Source of the DNA: a bacterium BMS3Bbin02
GTDB lineage: Bacteria > Actinomycetota > Acidimicrobiia > Spongiisociales > UBA5794
Direction: 5' to 3'
DNA length: 9,696 nucleotides
Assembly (NCBI GenBank): GCA_002898115.1
Contig: BDTL01000188.1
Span: 1-9,696, forward strand
The position numbers and the translations under genes were made by a program. Every line of letters starts with the position of its first letter. Within the stretch, counting starts at the first letter, position 1. The notes beneath the pieces are model-generated. The model made no database searches. It was not told where the DNA came from and worked only from the letters and a program-made list of their open reading frames with translations. Of the stretch, positions 1 to 6,759 are shown piece by piece.

Positions 1-366
1 GATGAAGACTCGTGGGAAATCGTCGACTACAAGTCCGGTCGGCCGAAAACCGACGACACGCGATTCCTCCAACTCGGCGCCTACGCTCTGGCCATACGTG
101 ACGGTGCCCTCGGTACTCCTCCAAAGCATCTCTCGGCAAGCTTTGTCTACCTCGGCGGCGGTGAACTTGTACACGACAGGGTTGAGGTCACATCCCAATG
201 GTTGGAGTCGAAACGCGCCGCCATCGAGCGACTCCTCGACAGTGCGACCGGTCCGGATTTCGTCACCAACCCATCCGTGGCGTGTCACTTCTGCGATTTC
301 TTGAAGTTCTGCGAGGCCGGTACTGAGTTCATCGCTTCTGAGGAAGGCGAAAAACGCGGGTCCTAG
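1..366 (+). CDS. PD-(D/E)XK nuclease, RecB/AddB/Cas4-like, C-terminal part only
   Basis: This is the last 121 codons of a gene that begins outside the window; frame 1 is open from base 1 to the TAG at 364-366. The visible part carries the end of a PD-(D/E)XK nuclease domain. IVDYKSG (residues 7-13) supplies the D-x-K of the active site, and QLGAYAL (24-30) is the Q-x-x-x-Y motif typical of RecB-type nucleases. CHFCDFLKFC (95-104) gives three cysteines spaced C-x2-C-x5-C, as in the Fe-S cluster of AddB, AdnB and Cas4 enzymes; the fourth cysteine would lie upstream. Family knowledge points to end-processing of double-strand breaks in DNA repair, but a stand-alone RecB-like nuclease is equally possible because the helicase part, if any, is not visible. 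The gene converges on dtd. Confidence 0.85.
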   Translation, partial: DEDSWEIVDYKSGRPKTDDTRFLQLGAYALAIRDGALGTPPKHLSASFVYLGGGELVHDRVEVTSQWLESKRAAIERLLDSATGPDFVTNPSVACHFCDFLKFCEAGTEFIASEEGEKRGS

Positions 367-452
367 TGATGTGTCGCAGAAACAATCACTGGGTCTCTCC
401 GGCCCTCGACGCCCCTGGCGTCGTCCTCCGCCTCGACACAGTCCAGACTGTG
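362..452 (+). terminator. Tandem hairpins after the nuclease gene, candidate bidirectional terminator
   Basis: Three inverted repeats follow one another in the gap between two convergent genes. The first, 362-370 with 385-393, has nine pairs including one G-U and a 14-base loop, and it includes the TAG stop of the nuclease gene. The second, 407-413 with 417-423, has seven perfect pairs (CGACGCC/GGCGTCG) and a three-base loop. The third, 437-442 with 447-452, has six perfect pairs (CACAGT/ACTGTG) and a four-base loop. None is followed by a T-run, which is common in high-GC actinobacteria. A terminator role for either strand is inferred from position only. Confidence 0.4.
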
Positions 453-501
453 CCTTCGTTGTGCGTCCTACCCAGATGACGCCGATTGCTCGGAGACACT
501 C
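391..501. other. Intergenic segment with potential branched RNA fold
   Basis: The two ends of this stretch can pair: 391-401 with 491-501, mostly Watson-Crick, with one C-C mismatch (395/497) and one G-U. The pairing would enclose three local hairpins (407-423, 437-452, and GCGTC 463-467 with GACGC 478-482). The result would be a closed multi-branch fold lying wholly between the stop codons at 366 and 526. No known RNA family is recognised, the strand is undetermined, and in GC-rich sequence such pairings may arise by chance. Confidence 0.2.
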
Positions 502-525
502 GGGCGCCAATTCCGCGACACACCA

Positions 526-981
526 CTAGCGAACAATGGTCCCATCAACGGTGTCAATCACAAGCGTGACCGGCCCGTCGTTGGTGAGAGCGACGTCCAT
601 CATTGCCCCGAATCGGCCACCGAGCACTGTAAGCCCGTGGTCCGTAAACGTTGCCATGAAGACCTCGATGAGCGGCTCGGCGACCTCTGGTCTTGCCGCG
701 TCGGAAAACGAAGGCCGCCTCCCCTTCTTCGTCGACCCCAGCAACGTGAACTGACTCACGACGAGCACCGATCCGCCAACGTCCTTCACAGAGAGCTCCA
801 TCCGGTCGTCTTGAGAGAATATCCGCAGGTCGGCGATCTTGTTGGCAAGAGCCTCGGCGTCCGCATTTGTGTCATCCTGGCCCACACCGACGAGCACCAG
901 CAGTCCCTGTCCGATTGAACCGACGACATCACCGGCGACTGCCACCGACGCTGACGAGACACGCTGGACGACGGCTCGCAT
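526..981 (-). CDS. dtd: D-aminoacyl-tRNA deacylase Dtd
   Basis: Full-length 151-residue cytosolic enzyme that hydrolyses D-amino acids (and glycine mischarged on tRNA-Ala) from tRNA, protecting translation from wrong-handed residues. Family marks are the N-terminal MRAVVQRVSSASV, SQFTL at 76-80, the basic KKGRRPSF stretch just after it, and NDGPVTLVID at 134-143. The last contains the Gly-Pro pair (136-137) that forms the cis-peptide chirality filter. The ATG at 981-979 is preferred: the product then aligns with the family N-terminus, and a GGAGGG stands at 990-985. A TTG one codon upstream would have no spacing to that site. The start overlaps the TGA of the upstream COG2426 gene by one base (TGATG), so translation is probably coupled. 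Length and motifs are complete; I see no defect. Confidence 0.96.
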   Translation of the reverse strand: MRAVVQRVSSASVAVAGDVVGSIGQGLLVLVGVGQDDTNADAEALANKIADLRIFSQDDRMELSVKDVGGSVLVVSQFTLLGSTKKGRRPSFSDAARPEVAEPLIEVFMATFTDHGLTVLGGRFGAMMDVALTNDGPVTLVIDTVDGTIVR

Positions 982-1529
982 CAACCCTCCGCTGTCACTG
1001 CGAGACCGAGCGCCTCAGAAAACAACAGCACGACAACCCCGGCAATCAGGACGCCGAGGACGATAAGCGGCAGAGCTCTCTTTTTCGGAACACTGAAGAC
1101 GATCGCGGCAAGCGAGCCGCTCCACGCTCCGGTGATGGGAAGTGGAATAGCGACGAAACTCACCAGAGCGGCGTCCCGCCACCGATCGAAACGACGAGAA
1201 TGTCTCCGTTCAGTCGAGTGCTGAAGCCGGGTGAGTAGACGGAACAGCCACATCATATGCCGCTCGGTGAACCGCAGGAACGGTGGATACGCCCACAGGA
1301 TGATGGGCACCGGAATCAGGTTTCCGACTACACCGAGCACATATGCCTCAAACCTTCCGAATTGGAAGATTCCAAGAGCAACAGGGATTGCTCCACGCAG
1401 CTCGACAATCGGCACCATCGCCAGGAGAATGACGAGCACCTCGTCAGGGAGCGGCAGGGTTCGAATGGCGTCAGAAAGAGATTCACGCATAGCGGTGCAG
1501 TATGCCAGAAGGCGGTTGAATTGCAGCAC
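981..1529 (-). CDS. COG2426 'small multidrug export' family membrane protein
   Basis: Small integral membrane protein of the Sm_multidrug_ex family (Pfam PF06695/COG2426). Despite the family name, transport activity is poorly established. Signature segments are VELRGAIPVAL (42-52) and IPLPITGAWSGSLAA (128-142), two loop-helix elements characteristic of the family. Hydrophobic stretches at about 31-54, 62-86, 120-146 and 152-178 suggest four membrane or re-entrant segments, with a basic cytosolic stretch (RRHSRRFDRWRD, about 108-119) between the second and third. The start is uncertain: GTG at 1529 has only a weak GAGA-type site upstream, while the ATG at 1490 (169 residues, MRESLSDA) fits the family length but has no visible ribosome binding site. 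The gene lies 26 bases after the RCK/USP gene and overlaps dtd by one base. Family assignment is firm; substrate unknown. Confidence 0.85.
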   Translation of the reverse strand: MLQFNRLLAYCTAMRESLSDAIRTLPLPDEVLVILLAMVPIVELRGAIPVALGIFQFGRFEAYVLGVVGNLIPVPIILWAYPPFLRFTERHMMWLFRLLTRLQHSTERRHSRRFDRWRDAALVSFVAIPLPITGAWSGSLAAIVFSVPKKRALPLIVLGVLIAGVVVLLFSEALGLAVTAEG

Positions 1530-1555
1530 ATCTCGATCTCACGGACCGGGACCCC

Positions 1556-2998
1556 TCATACGGGAGGTGGCACCACCAACAAAGGCCCGGGCAGCCGCCC
1601 CAACAGATATGCAGCAATCGCACCGCGACTGAGGCGAACCGGCATTGCCGGCATCGGCAGAACCACTAGATCCTCCGGACCTACGAGTTCTTCGATAACC
1701 CGAACAGGGTTTCCACGACGGATCTTGCGGTGGACACCCACACCCTGAACAGAAGCCTCTTCGCGCAGCCACGCCGCTGCTGCACGCGCTTCACCGATCT
1801 CGTCGACACCGGTGACAAACGTCGGAGGCACGACACCGACTCCAGTCAGCTCGGTCCCAAGACCCTTCGCGAGATCGATCGCTACTCGGGCGGCCGCCTC
1901 ACCACCAAGCGAACGCGTTGAAAGTACATAGGTCTTTTCCCATGCCGGTATCTTGGACACGAACAAGACCGGTACGCCGGCTGATCCAAGTGTGTTCAAT
2001 GCCCGGACAGCCTGAAGGCGCCCGAGAAGCCCTCCGCGCCGCGGTGTTCGCGCCACAATGAGCCCAACACTCTCTTCACTTGCCACAGCCGCGAGGCCGC
2101 TCACCAGCGATTTTTCTTTGGTGGCGCGGACTTCGATGTCGATACCTTCGGCGCCAAGCACCAGCGACCCGACAAGAGCGTCGAGTTCCTGTTGACGACC
2201 TGTGTCACGACCGGTGTCCGGCTGGACAACGAGCAGCGAGTCTGCACGAGTGGTACGAACCATATCAACGGCCGTGAGACCAGTCGAAATGACATCCGCT
2301 TCGGCCTCAAGCGTGACTGCGACCCTCCGGCCGTAACCTTCAGGAAATCGAGATTCTCCCGAAGTGAAGGTCGCAACAATCGCGGCGAAGTCAGCCGCTG
2401 AACCAACGACAGTAACGCGATCACCGGCAAGGATTTGGGTTCCACCATGGGGAACAATCAAATGATCGCCGCGCAGAACTGCCGCGATCACCCACGTCTC
2501 GCTGTGGAGGTCACGGAGTCGTTTGCCCGCGACCGGAGTGTCCGGGCCGATGTAGAACTCGATCGCTTCGGCCTTCCCTCCGGCAAACGCAGTGGAGGCA
2601 ACCCGACGCGGCTCGAGGCTTATCTCGACCTGGCGGGCGGCAAGAGCAGACGGTGCGATAACGTGAGCGCCGGCGTCGGTGTACTCATCAGCCCGTGACG
2701 GGTCGATTGCCGTCCCCACGACGCGAATGACTCCAGCTTCGACCGCGATTTTGACGCACGCAAGATTGACGTCGTCGTACCCCGTTGCGGCAACGACAGC
2801 GTGAGCCTGATCCAACCCGGCGCGCCCGAGTACCAACTCGGAGCTCCCGTCCCCCACAATGGCCTCAAACTCTCGGATCTGCCCGATTCGATCAAAACGT
2901 CGAAGATCCGTATCAACGACTGCCACCTCCCATTGATCTCCGAGACGACGCAGCACCTCGCGGGTTGTAGCGCCAGCTCCAACGAGAATGATCTTCAT
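1556..2998 (-). CDS. RCK (TrkA-type) protein with two USP-like domains
   Basis: A 480-residue soluble protein with no membrane segment. Residues 1-120 form an RCK_N/TrkA-N Rossmann domain: MKIILVGAG, an acidic VVDTD (27-31) at the end of strand 2 where NAD ribose would bind, and GDGSS (49-53). The usual third glycine of G-x-G-x-x-G is replaced by threonine (GAGATT, 7-12). Residues about 135-215 resemble RCK_C. Two degenerate universal-stress-protein-like units follow (about 225-345 and 350-480), ending in PVLFVSK and GPLLVVPPPV, like the last USP strand. RCK proteins gate K+ channels or Trk/Ktr transporters through nucleotide binding, so a regulatory cytosolic role is likely, but no TrkH/KtrB or channel gene is adjacent. 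ATG 2998 is chosen over an upstream in-frame start because it has GGAG at 3006-3003 and begins exactly at the Rossmann strand. The USP assignment is by pattern and less certain than the RCK part. Confidence 0.85.
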   Translation of the reverse strand: MKIILVGAGATTREVLRRLGDQWEVAVVDTDLRRFDRIGQIREFEAIVGDGSSELVLGRAGLDQAHAVVAATGYDDVNLACVKIAVEAGVIRVVGTAIDPSRADEYTDAGAHVIAPSALAARQVEISLEPRRVASTAFAGGKAEAIEFYIGPDTPVAGKRLRDLHSETWVIAAVLRGDHLIVPHGGTQILAGDRVTVVGSAADFAAIVATFTSGESRFPEGYGRRVAVTLEAEADVISTGLTAVDMVRTTRADSLLVVQPDTGRDTGRQQELDALVGSLVLGAEGIDIEVRATKEKSLVSGLAAVASEESVGLIVARTPRRGGLLGRLQAVRALNTLGSAGVPVLFVSKIPAWEKTYVLSTRSLGGEAAARVAIDLAKGLGTELTGVGVVPPTFVTGVDEIGEARAAAAWLREEASVQGVGVHRKIRRGNPVRVIEELVGPEDLVVLPMPAMPVRLSRGAIAAYLLGRLPGPLLVVPPPV

Positions 2999-3025
2999 CG
3001 CGCTCCAGAGACTCGGGAAGGTTCC

Positions 3026-3040
3026 GTGCATCGAATGCAC
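3026..3040. promoter_or_regulatory. 15-base perfect dyad between mauE-like gene and RCK gene
   Basis: GTGCAT and ATGCAC flank a three-base spacer, giving two perfect six-base arms in the 63-base gap, 27 bases upstream of the RCK gene's ATG. It could be an operator for a dimeric repressor, or an mRNA hairpin between cistrons. No recognised regulator consensus was matched. Confidence 0.3.
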
Positions 3041-3061
3041 TTAGAGACGATACACCTGCGG

Positions 3062-3610
3062 TTACGAAGTGTCGGCGCCTCGTCCCCGAATCGTACCCCG
3101 CGTGAGAGCAATCACGATGGCCAGCGCGTACAAGAAGGCGGTTAATACCCAACCGAGAGACGCCTCAACACGTGCACCCCGGAGACCGAGGGTGAGCGGG
3201 TCGAGGGCCGAGATGTACATCCAGAAAAATACGGAGGCGCCAACACCGTTTATCACGAGATGAGCGTATCCGGGCGTCGTCGATCGGTCACCGAAACAGC
3301 CACACGAGGCAAGGTCGACGCGCCCGACAACGATCGGTGCCACGGCCACGGCAAAAGCGACGTAGAGCGCGCCACCGGCGAGCTGGGCGACACCACCGAC
3401 AAAGGGGACCAACCCACCGACAACAACCTCAACTCCCCCAACAGTCTGCGCCGCCCACCTCGTCGACGGCATCCGGAATGCCGCTAGAGCGATCTGCGTC
3501 GGATCCGGTGTCTTCAACTTTGCGACACCGCTCACCACGAGCACGGCGCCGAAGGCGGCGGAAAGCGCCGCTAGAACCATGAGCCGGGAAGGAGGTTCAT
3601 GCGATCGCAC
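3062..3610 (-). CDS. MauE/DoxX-like membrane protein with CGC motif
   Basis: About 182 residues, mostly hydrophobic, with four to five membrane segments (roughly 10-30, 52-72, 74-95, 117-137 and 150-171). The N-terminal helix ending VVSGVAKL and the later SCGCFG motif (C103 and C105) are typical of MauE-like proteins in the DoxX superfamily. In methylamine utilisation MauE works with thioredoxin-like MauD in disulfide formation; here no mau structural genes or thioredoxin are visible, so the role is an unspecified membrane redox or carrier function. Start: the GTG at 3610 has a GAG six bases upstream and overlaps the end of the racemase gene by 14 bases, suggesting coupling. The ATG at 3580 (172 residues) begins at the first helix but has no binding site. 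The open frame continues to 3787, but that part is arginine/proline-rich and overlaps the racemase, so it was excluded. The stop is TAA at 3064-3062. Confidence 0.75.
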   Translation of the reverse strand: MRSHEPPSRLMVLAALSAAFGAVLVVSGVAKLKTPDPTQIALAAFRMPSTRWAAQTVGGVEVVVGGLVPFVGGVAQLAGGALYVAFAVAVAPIVVGRVDLASCGCFGDRSTTPGYAHLVINGVGASVFFWMYISALDPLTLGLRGARVEASLGWVLTAFLYALAIVIALTRGTIRGRGADTS

Positions 3611-4733
3611 CGCCGACTCGTAGCGCCTCGACCTCGGACGGTGTGTAGCGGATCTCAAGCAGGATTTCGTCGGTGTGCTCTCCAGGCTTCGGGGTTTCTC
3701 CCTGCACCGCGGACACAGTCCGGGAGAACCGGGGCGCCGGCCCGGGTTGAGCGATCCCGTCGGTGGTGACAAAGACACCGCGTTCAACGTTTACCCGGTG
3801 GGTCTGCGCCTCAGCGATGTTCAGCACCGGGGTCACACACGCATCGGTTCCGGCGAATATTGCTTCCCACTCATCGCGCGTCTTTGTCTTGAACACGCCA
3901 GCAAACCGCTTCCTCAGCTCCGGCCATGTCGACGGATCGTTCCGGTCGGGGAGATCGCCCTCGTCGAGACCGAGGCCTGCGAGCATCGCCTTGTAGAACG
4001 GTTCCTCAAGCGAACCCACCGCGACAGCCAACCCGTCCGATGTTACGTATGTGTCGTAGAACGGTGCGGAGCCATCGAGCAGATTGCTTTCGCGGCCCTC
4101 GACCCAGCGACCCATCCCAAACATCTGATAGATCGGAGTCATGAGTGATGCGGCGCCGTCGACCATGGCTACATCGATCACCTGCCCCCTACCGGATACA
4201 CTCCGTTCGACGAGCGCGGCAAGGACTCCCACAGCCAGATACAGCGCACCACCGCCGTAGTCACCGACAAGGTTGAGTGGCGGCACGGGACGCTCGCCGG
4301 CACGGCCGATGGAACCCAGAGCGCCGGACATCGAGATGTAGTTGATGTCGTGACCGGCCATCGCCGCAAACGGCCCTGTTTGGCCCCAACCGGTCATCCG
4401 GCCGACAACAAGGTGTGGGTGCGTCGACTCGAGTACGTCCGGTCCCACGCCGATTCGCTCCATGACACCGGGCCGGAACCCCTCGATCAACACATCTGCG
4501 GACTCAAGGATTCGATGCAGCACGGCCACGCCCGGAGAGGTCTTCAGATTGAGACCAATCGCCCTCTTGGAGCGACCGACCATCGTCCGCAGCGGATCAA
4601 GGCCGCGATCGACCTCGCTCGGCCGGTCGACACGGATCACCTCCGCCCCCATGTCTGCAAGCAACATCCCACAGAACGGCGCCGGTCCGATTCCACCAAG
4701 TTCGATTACGCGAATACCAGCCAAAGCAGTCAT
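3597..4733 (-). CDS. Alpha-methylacyl-CoA racemase (CaiB/BaiF CoA-transferase family)
   Basis: A 378-residue class III CoA-transferase-fold protein closest in pattern to alpha-methylacyl-CoA racemase. Such enzymes interconvert (2R)- and (2S)-methylacyl-CoA so branched fatty acids or sterol side chains can enter beta-oxidation. Catalytic positions are recognisable: GHDINY gives His128, NLVGDYGGG gives Asp158 and GSLEEPFY gives Glu243, matching the His126/Asp156/Glu241 set of the mycobacterial enzyme with a two-residue offset. The N-terminal LAGIRVIELGGIGPAPF and ADMGAEVIRVDRP are standard for CaiB-type CoA-binding folds, and the length is normal. The ATG at 4733 is preceded by AGGA with seven bases of spacing. 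The same bases read TAGGAT six bases from the ATG, so a leaderless transcript is also possible. The following MauE-like gene overlaps its 3' end. A transferase with another substrate cannot be excluded, but the racemase residues favour this call. Confidence 0.92.
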   Translation of the reverse strand: MTALAGIRVIELGGIGPAPFCGMLLADMGAEVIRVDRPSEVDRGLDPLRTMVGRSKRAIGLNLKTSPGVAVLHRILESADVLIEGFRPGVMERIGVGPDVLESTHPHLVVGRMTGWGQTGPFAAMAGHDINYISMSGALGSIGRAGERPVPPLNLVGDYGGGALYLAVGVLAALVERSVSGRGQVIDVAMVDGAASLMTPIYQMFGMGRWVEGRESNLLDGSAPFYDTYVTSDGLAVAVGSLEEPFYKAMLAGLGLDEGDLPDRNDPSTWPELRKRFAGVFKTKTRDEWEAIFAGTDACVTPVLNIAEAQTHRVNVERGVFVTTDGIAQPGPAPRFSRTVSAVQGETPKPGEHTDEILLEIRYTPSEVEALRVGGAIA

Positions 4734-4739
4734 GCCGCG

Positions 4740-4745
4740 ATCCTA
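4740..4745 (-). promoter_or_regulatory. Possible -10 element (TAGGAT) or ribosome binding site of the racemase gene
   Basis: On the minus strand TAGGAT ends six bases before the ATG at 4733. Actinobacterial leaderless genes typically have a TANNNT box at about this distance, which would place the transcript start at the ATG itself. The overlapping AGGA can equally serve as a ribosome binding site, so the two readings cannot be separated by sequence alone. I see nothing else in the 89-base gap 4734-4822. Confidence 0.25.
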
Positions 4746-4822
4746 ACGCTCAAGCACTCGATCACAGGCAACGGAGTCGCTGTCTCTCATACGGCGCCCT
4801 GAAATCGATGTCCACGCGAGGA

Positions 4823-5761
4823 CTACGGCAGCCGAGAGATCCCATCGATGAGCAATTCGAAGAACCCAACCGAGTCGACTTCATGGAGTACCAGCGCATT
4901 CGGCTCGTTCCCGGTGACACTCCACCAGTCGACAAGGGTTGCGCCCAGCGACGGTCCCTCATCGGTCGCGATCTCGACATGACAGTGCCGCCCTGCGTAC
5001 AACTCCGGCTTCAGGAGATAGGCAATGACGTTCGGATCGTGGATCGGCGCACCCTTCGATCCGAGTTTCTCTATGTCATACCGCGCGTAAAACCCAATCA
5101 TCCCCGCAACCGCCGCGCCGCAGCGGTTCCCAATGTCGGCGAAACGTTTGGTTTCAGTATTTGTCACCAGGGCTTTGTGTGTCACGTCGAGAGGCAACAT
5201 GACAATATCGATGCCGCTGGTGAACACAACATGCGCAGCGTGGGGATCGACGTAGATGTTGAACTCGGCTGCTGGTGTCACATTGCCGCCCTCGAAGTAC
5301 CCACCGCCCATGAGAACTATCTGATCGATGTTCTCTGCTATCGAGGGATCGAGAAGTAACGCCAGAGCAACGTTCGTCAGCGGACCCAACGGACAAATCG
5401 TCACGGGATCAGGAGATTCTTGAACGTGGCGGATGATTGCTTGAACAGCATGGCCTTCGGCCAACTCGATTGTCGGTTCAGGTAGGTTGGCCCCGTCAAT
5501 GCCGGTCGGACCGTGGACGTACTCGGCGGTCACCAGCTCGCGCAGCATGGGTCGCACGGCGCCGGCATACACCGGAACCTCTGCCCTCCCACTCGCCTCG
5601 ACGACCATCCGGGCGTTGGTTTCGGTCCTGTGCAGGGGGACGTTGCCGGCAACTGCGGTAACTGCGAGTACGTTGAGTTCGGGGGATGCGAGGGCCAGCA
5701 TGATGGCAACTGCATCGTCCTGACCCGGGTCGGTGTCGATGATGATGGCATGTGGGGACAT
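4823..5761 (-). CDS. iunH: Inosine/uridine-preferring nucleoside hydrolase
   Basis: A complete 312-residue cytosolic enzyme that cleaves ribonucleosides to ribose and free base. The family signature DTDPGQDDAVA begins at residue 9. By family knowledge Asp11 is the catalytic base and Asp11 and Asp16 hold the Ca2+ ion, with Thr129 (in PLGPLTN) and Asp242. His241-Asp242 in APIHDPN correspond to the His/Asp pair that activates the leaving group in the Crithidia enzyme. HGPTGIDG (83-90) and EFNIYVDPHAA (166-176) complete the ribose pocket. The start lies nine bases after the ribokinase stop, and its binding site TAGG (5773-5770) overlaps that stop codon, so the two are almost certainly co-transcribed and coupled. 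The substrate (purine, pyrimidine or both) cannot be read from sequence alone; the gene symbol is family-level. Confidence 0.95.
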   Translation of the reverse strand: MSPHAIIIDTDPGQDDAVAIMLALASPELNVLAVTAVAGNVPLHRTETNARMVVEASGRAEVPVYAGAVRPMLRELVTAEYVHGPTGIDGANLPEPTIELAEGHAVQAIIRHVQESPDPVTICPLGPLTNVALALLLDPSIAENIDQIVLMGGGYFEGGNVTPAAEFNIYVDPHAAHVVFTSGIDIVMLPLDVTHKALVTNTETKRFADIGNRCGAAVAGMIGFYARYDIEKLGSKGAPIHDPNVIAYLLKPELYAGRHCHVEIATDEGPSLGATLVDWWSVTGNEPNALVLHEVDSVGFFELLIDGISRLP

Positions 5762-5770
5762 CCGGCGAGC

Positions 5771-6676
5771 CTACCGCATTGACGCAGCGAATTTCATGAC
5801 AGTGTCGCTAGTCGGCAACGACGGCTGAGCGCCGGCCCTCGTGGTCGCCAGGGCGCCGGCCAGCGCTCCCCACCGAACCGTACGCCCGATGTCCCACCCC
5901 GAGGCCAGCCCGAACGCCAGCGCTGCGCAGAAGGCGTCGCCGGCTGCGGTGGTATCGACCACATCGACCGATGCTGGTTCCACGATCGTGACATCATCAC
6001 CATCGATGATCATCGCCCCGTCCCCACCAAGGGTCACGATGACAACACCCTCGCGGGGAAGAAGGTTCGCCTGGGTTACGACCTCGTCGCGCACCTTGGC
6101 CTCAGGAGAACCCGTGAGGACCGCGAGCTCCGAGCGGTTCGGGACCAGTACATCAACACGAGCAAGCACTTCGGGACTCACTTCTCGCGCCGGTGCGGGG
6201 TTCAAGATCACCGTTCCCCGGGCATGCATCACCGCCGCAGCTACCGCTTCGGGGGGGATCTCTTGTTGGATCAAAACGACCGCAGCCGCGGCAACGACGT
6301 CGACAGTGACGTCTTCGACCGAGACAACACCGTTCGCTCCGGGACTCACAACGATCGAGTTCTCACCTGCATCGTCAAGTGTGATGAGGGCGATCCCGGT
6401 ACCAACATCGTCGACGACGCGGACATGTCCACAGTCAACACCATCGCTCGACAGGCCGGAAAGGAGGTCCGCGCCGATCGAATCGTTGCCAACGGCCCCT
6501 ACCATGGCAACCGTCGCACCGAGCCGGGAGGCAGCAACCGCTTGGTTCGCGCCTTTACCTCCGGGAGCAGTGAAATGTCCGCTCCCCATGATCGTCTCCC
6601 CCGGTACCGGATGGCGCGGAACCCGCACCACAATGTCGTGATTAATCGACCCAACAACAGCAATGCTGACACTCAT
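5771..6676 (-). CDS. rbsK: Ribokinase
   Basis: A 301-residue PfkB-family kinase that phosphorylates D-ribose to ribose-5-phosphate with ATP, feeding the pentose phosphate pool. Features in order: the first strand IAVVGSINHDIVV (5-17), the ribose-binding PGGKGANQA (38-46), ILNPAPA followed by DVLVPNRSEL in the middle, and the catalytic PfkB signature DTTAAGDAF (241-249) with Asp247 as the base. DTTAAGD is the E. coli-type version of the motif. ATG 6676 is chosen because GGAG stands eight bases upstream (6688-6685) and the product then starts at the family N-terminus; an in-frame start at 6709 adds only unconserved residues. It is followed nine bases later by the nucleoside hydrolase, whose product ribose is its substrate. 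Confidence 0.95.
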   Translation of the reverse strand: MSVSIAVVGSINHDIVVRVPRHPVPGETIMGSGHFTAPGGKGANQAVAASRLGATVAMVGAVGNDSIGADLLSGLSSDGVDCGHVRVVDDVGTGIALITLDDAGENSIVVSPGANGVVSVEDVTVDVVAAAAVVLIQQEIPPEAVAAAVMHARGTVILNPAPAREVSPEVLARVDVLVPNRSELAVLTGSPEAKVRDEVVTQANLLPREGVVIVTLGGDGAMIIDGDDVTIVEPASVDVVDTTAAGDAFCAALAFGLASGWDIGRTVRWGALAGALATTRAGAQPSLPTSDTVMKFAASMR

Positions 6677-6759
6677 CGAGCGAACTCCAATCGACAGATC
6701 ACGGCACACATGGACACAACATACCTTGCCTCAGACCACCCGACATCCGGGCCGAGCCG
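6677..6759 (-). promoter_or_regulatory. Upstream region of rbsK-iunH, weak promoter candidate
   Basis: This 83-base gap holds a minus-strand TATGTT at 6723-6718, 41 bases before the rbsK start, that could be a -10 box. No good -35 is visible at the right distance. Just after the stop of the preceding gene, CCCG/CGGG arms (6739-6742 and 6748-6751) form only a four-pair stem, too weak to call a terminator. The rbsK-iunH unit may therefore have its own promoter or be read through from upstream. Confidence 0.2.

Noticed and set aside
1..366. Cas4 of a CRISPR system as identity of the left-edge nuclease
   Set aside because: The cysteine pattern and D-x-K/Q-x-x-x-Y motifs are shared by RecB, AddB and Cas4, and no repeats or other cas genes are nearby.
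3611..3787. N-terminal extension of the MauE-like protein up to an upstream ATG
   Set aside because: The extra 59 residues are Arg/Pro/Ser-rich, unlike MauE, and would overlap the racemase by about 190 bases.
3675..4148. Plus-strand open frame opposite the racemase
   Set aside because: No ribosome binding site or family resemblance; fully contained within a gene with intact catalytic residues.
4808..5359. Plus-strand open frame of 183 codons opposite the nucleoside hydrolase
   Set aside because: No recognisable domain; nearly all of it lies opposite conserved hydrolase sequence including the HDPN motif.
5841..6641. Plus-strand open frame (266 codons) opposite ribokinase
   Set aside because: Low-complexity Ser/Thr/Ala-rich product lying entirely within rbsK, as expected from the complement of a GC-rich gene.
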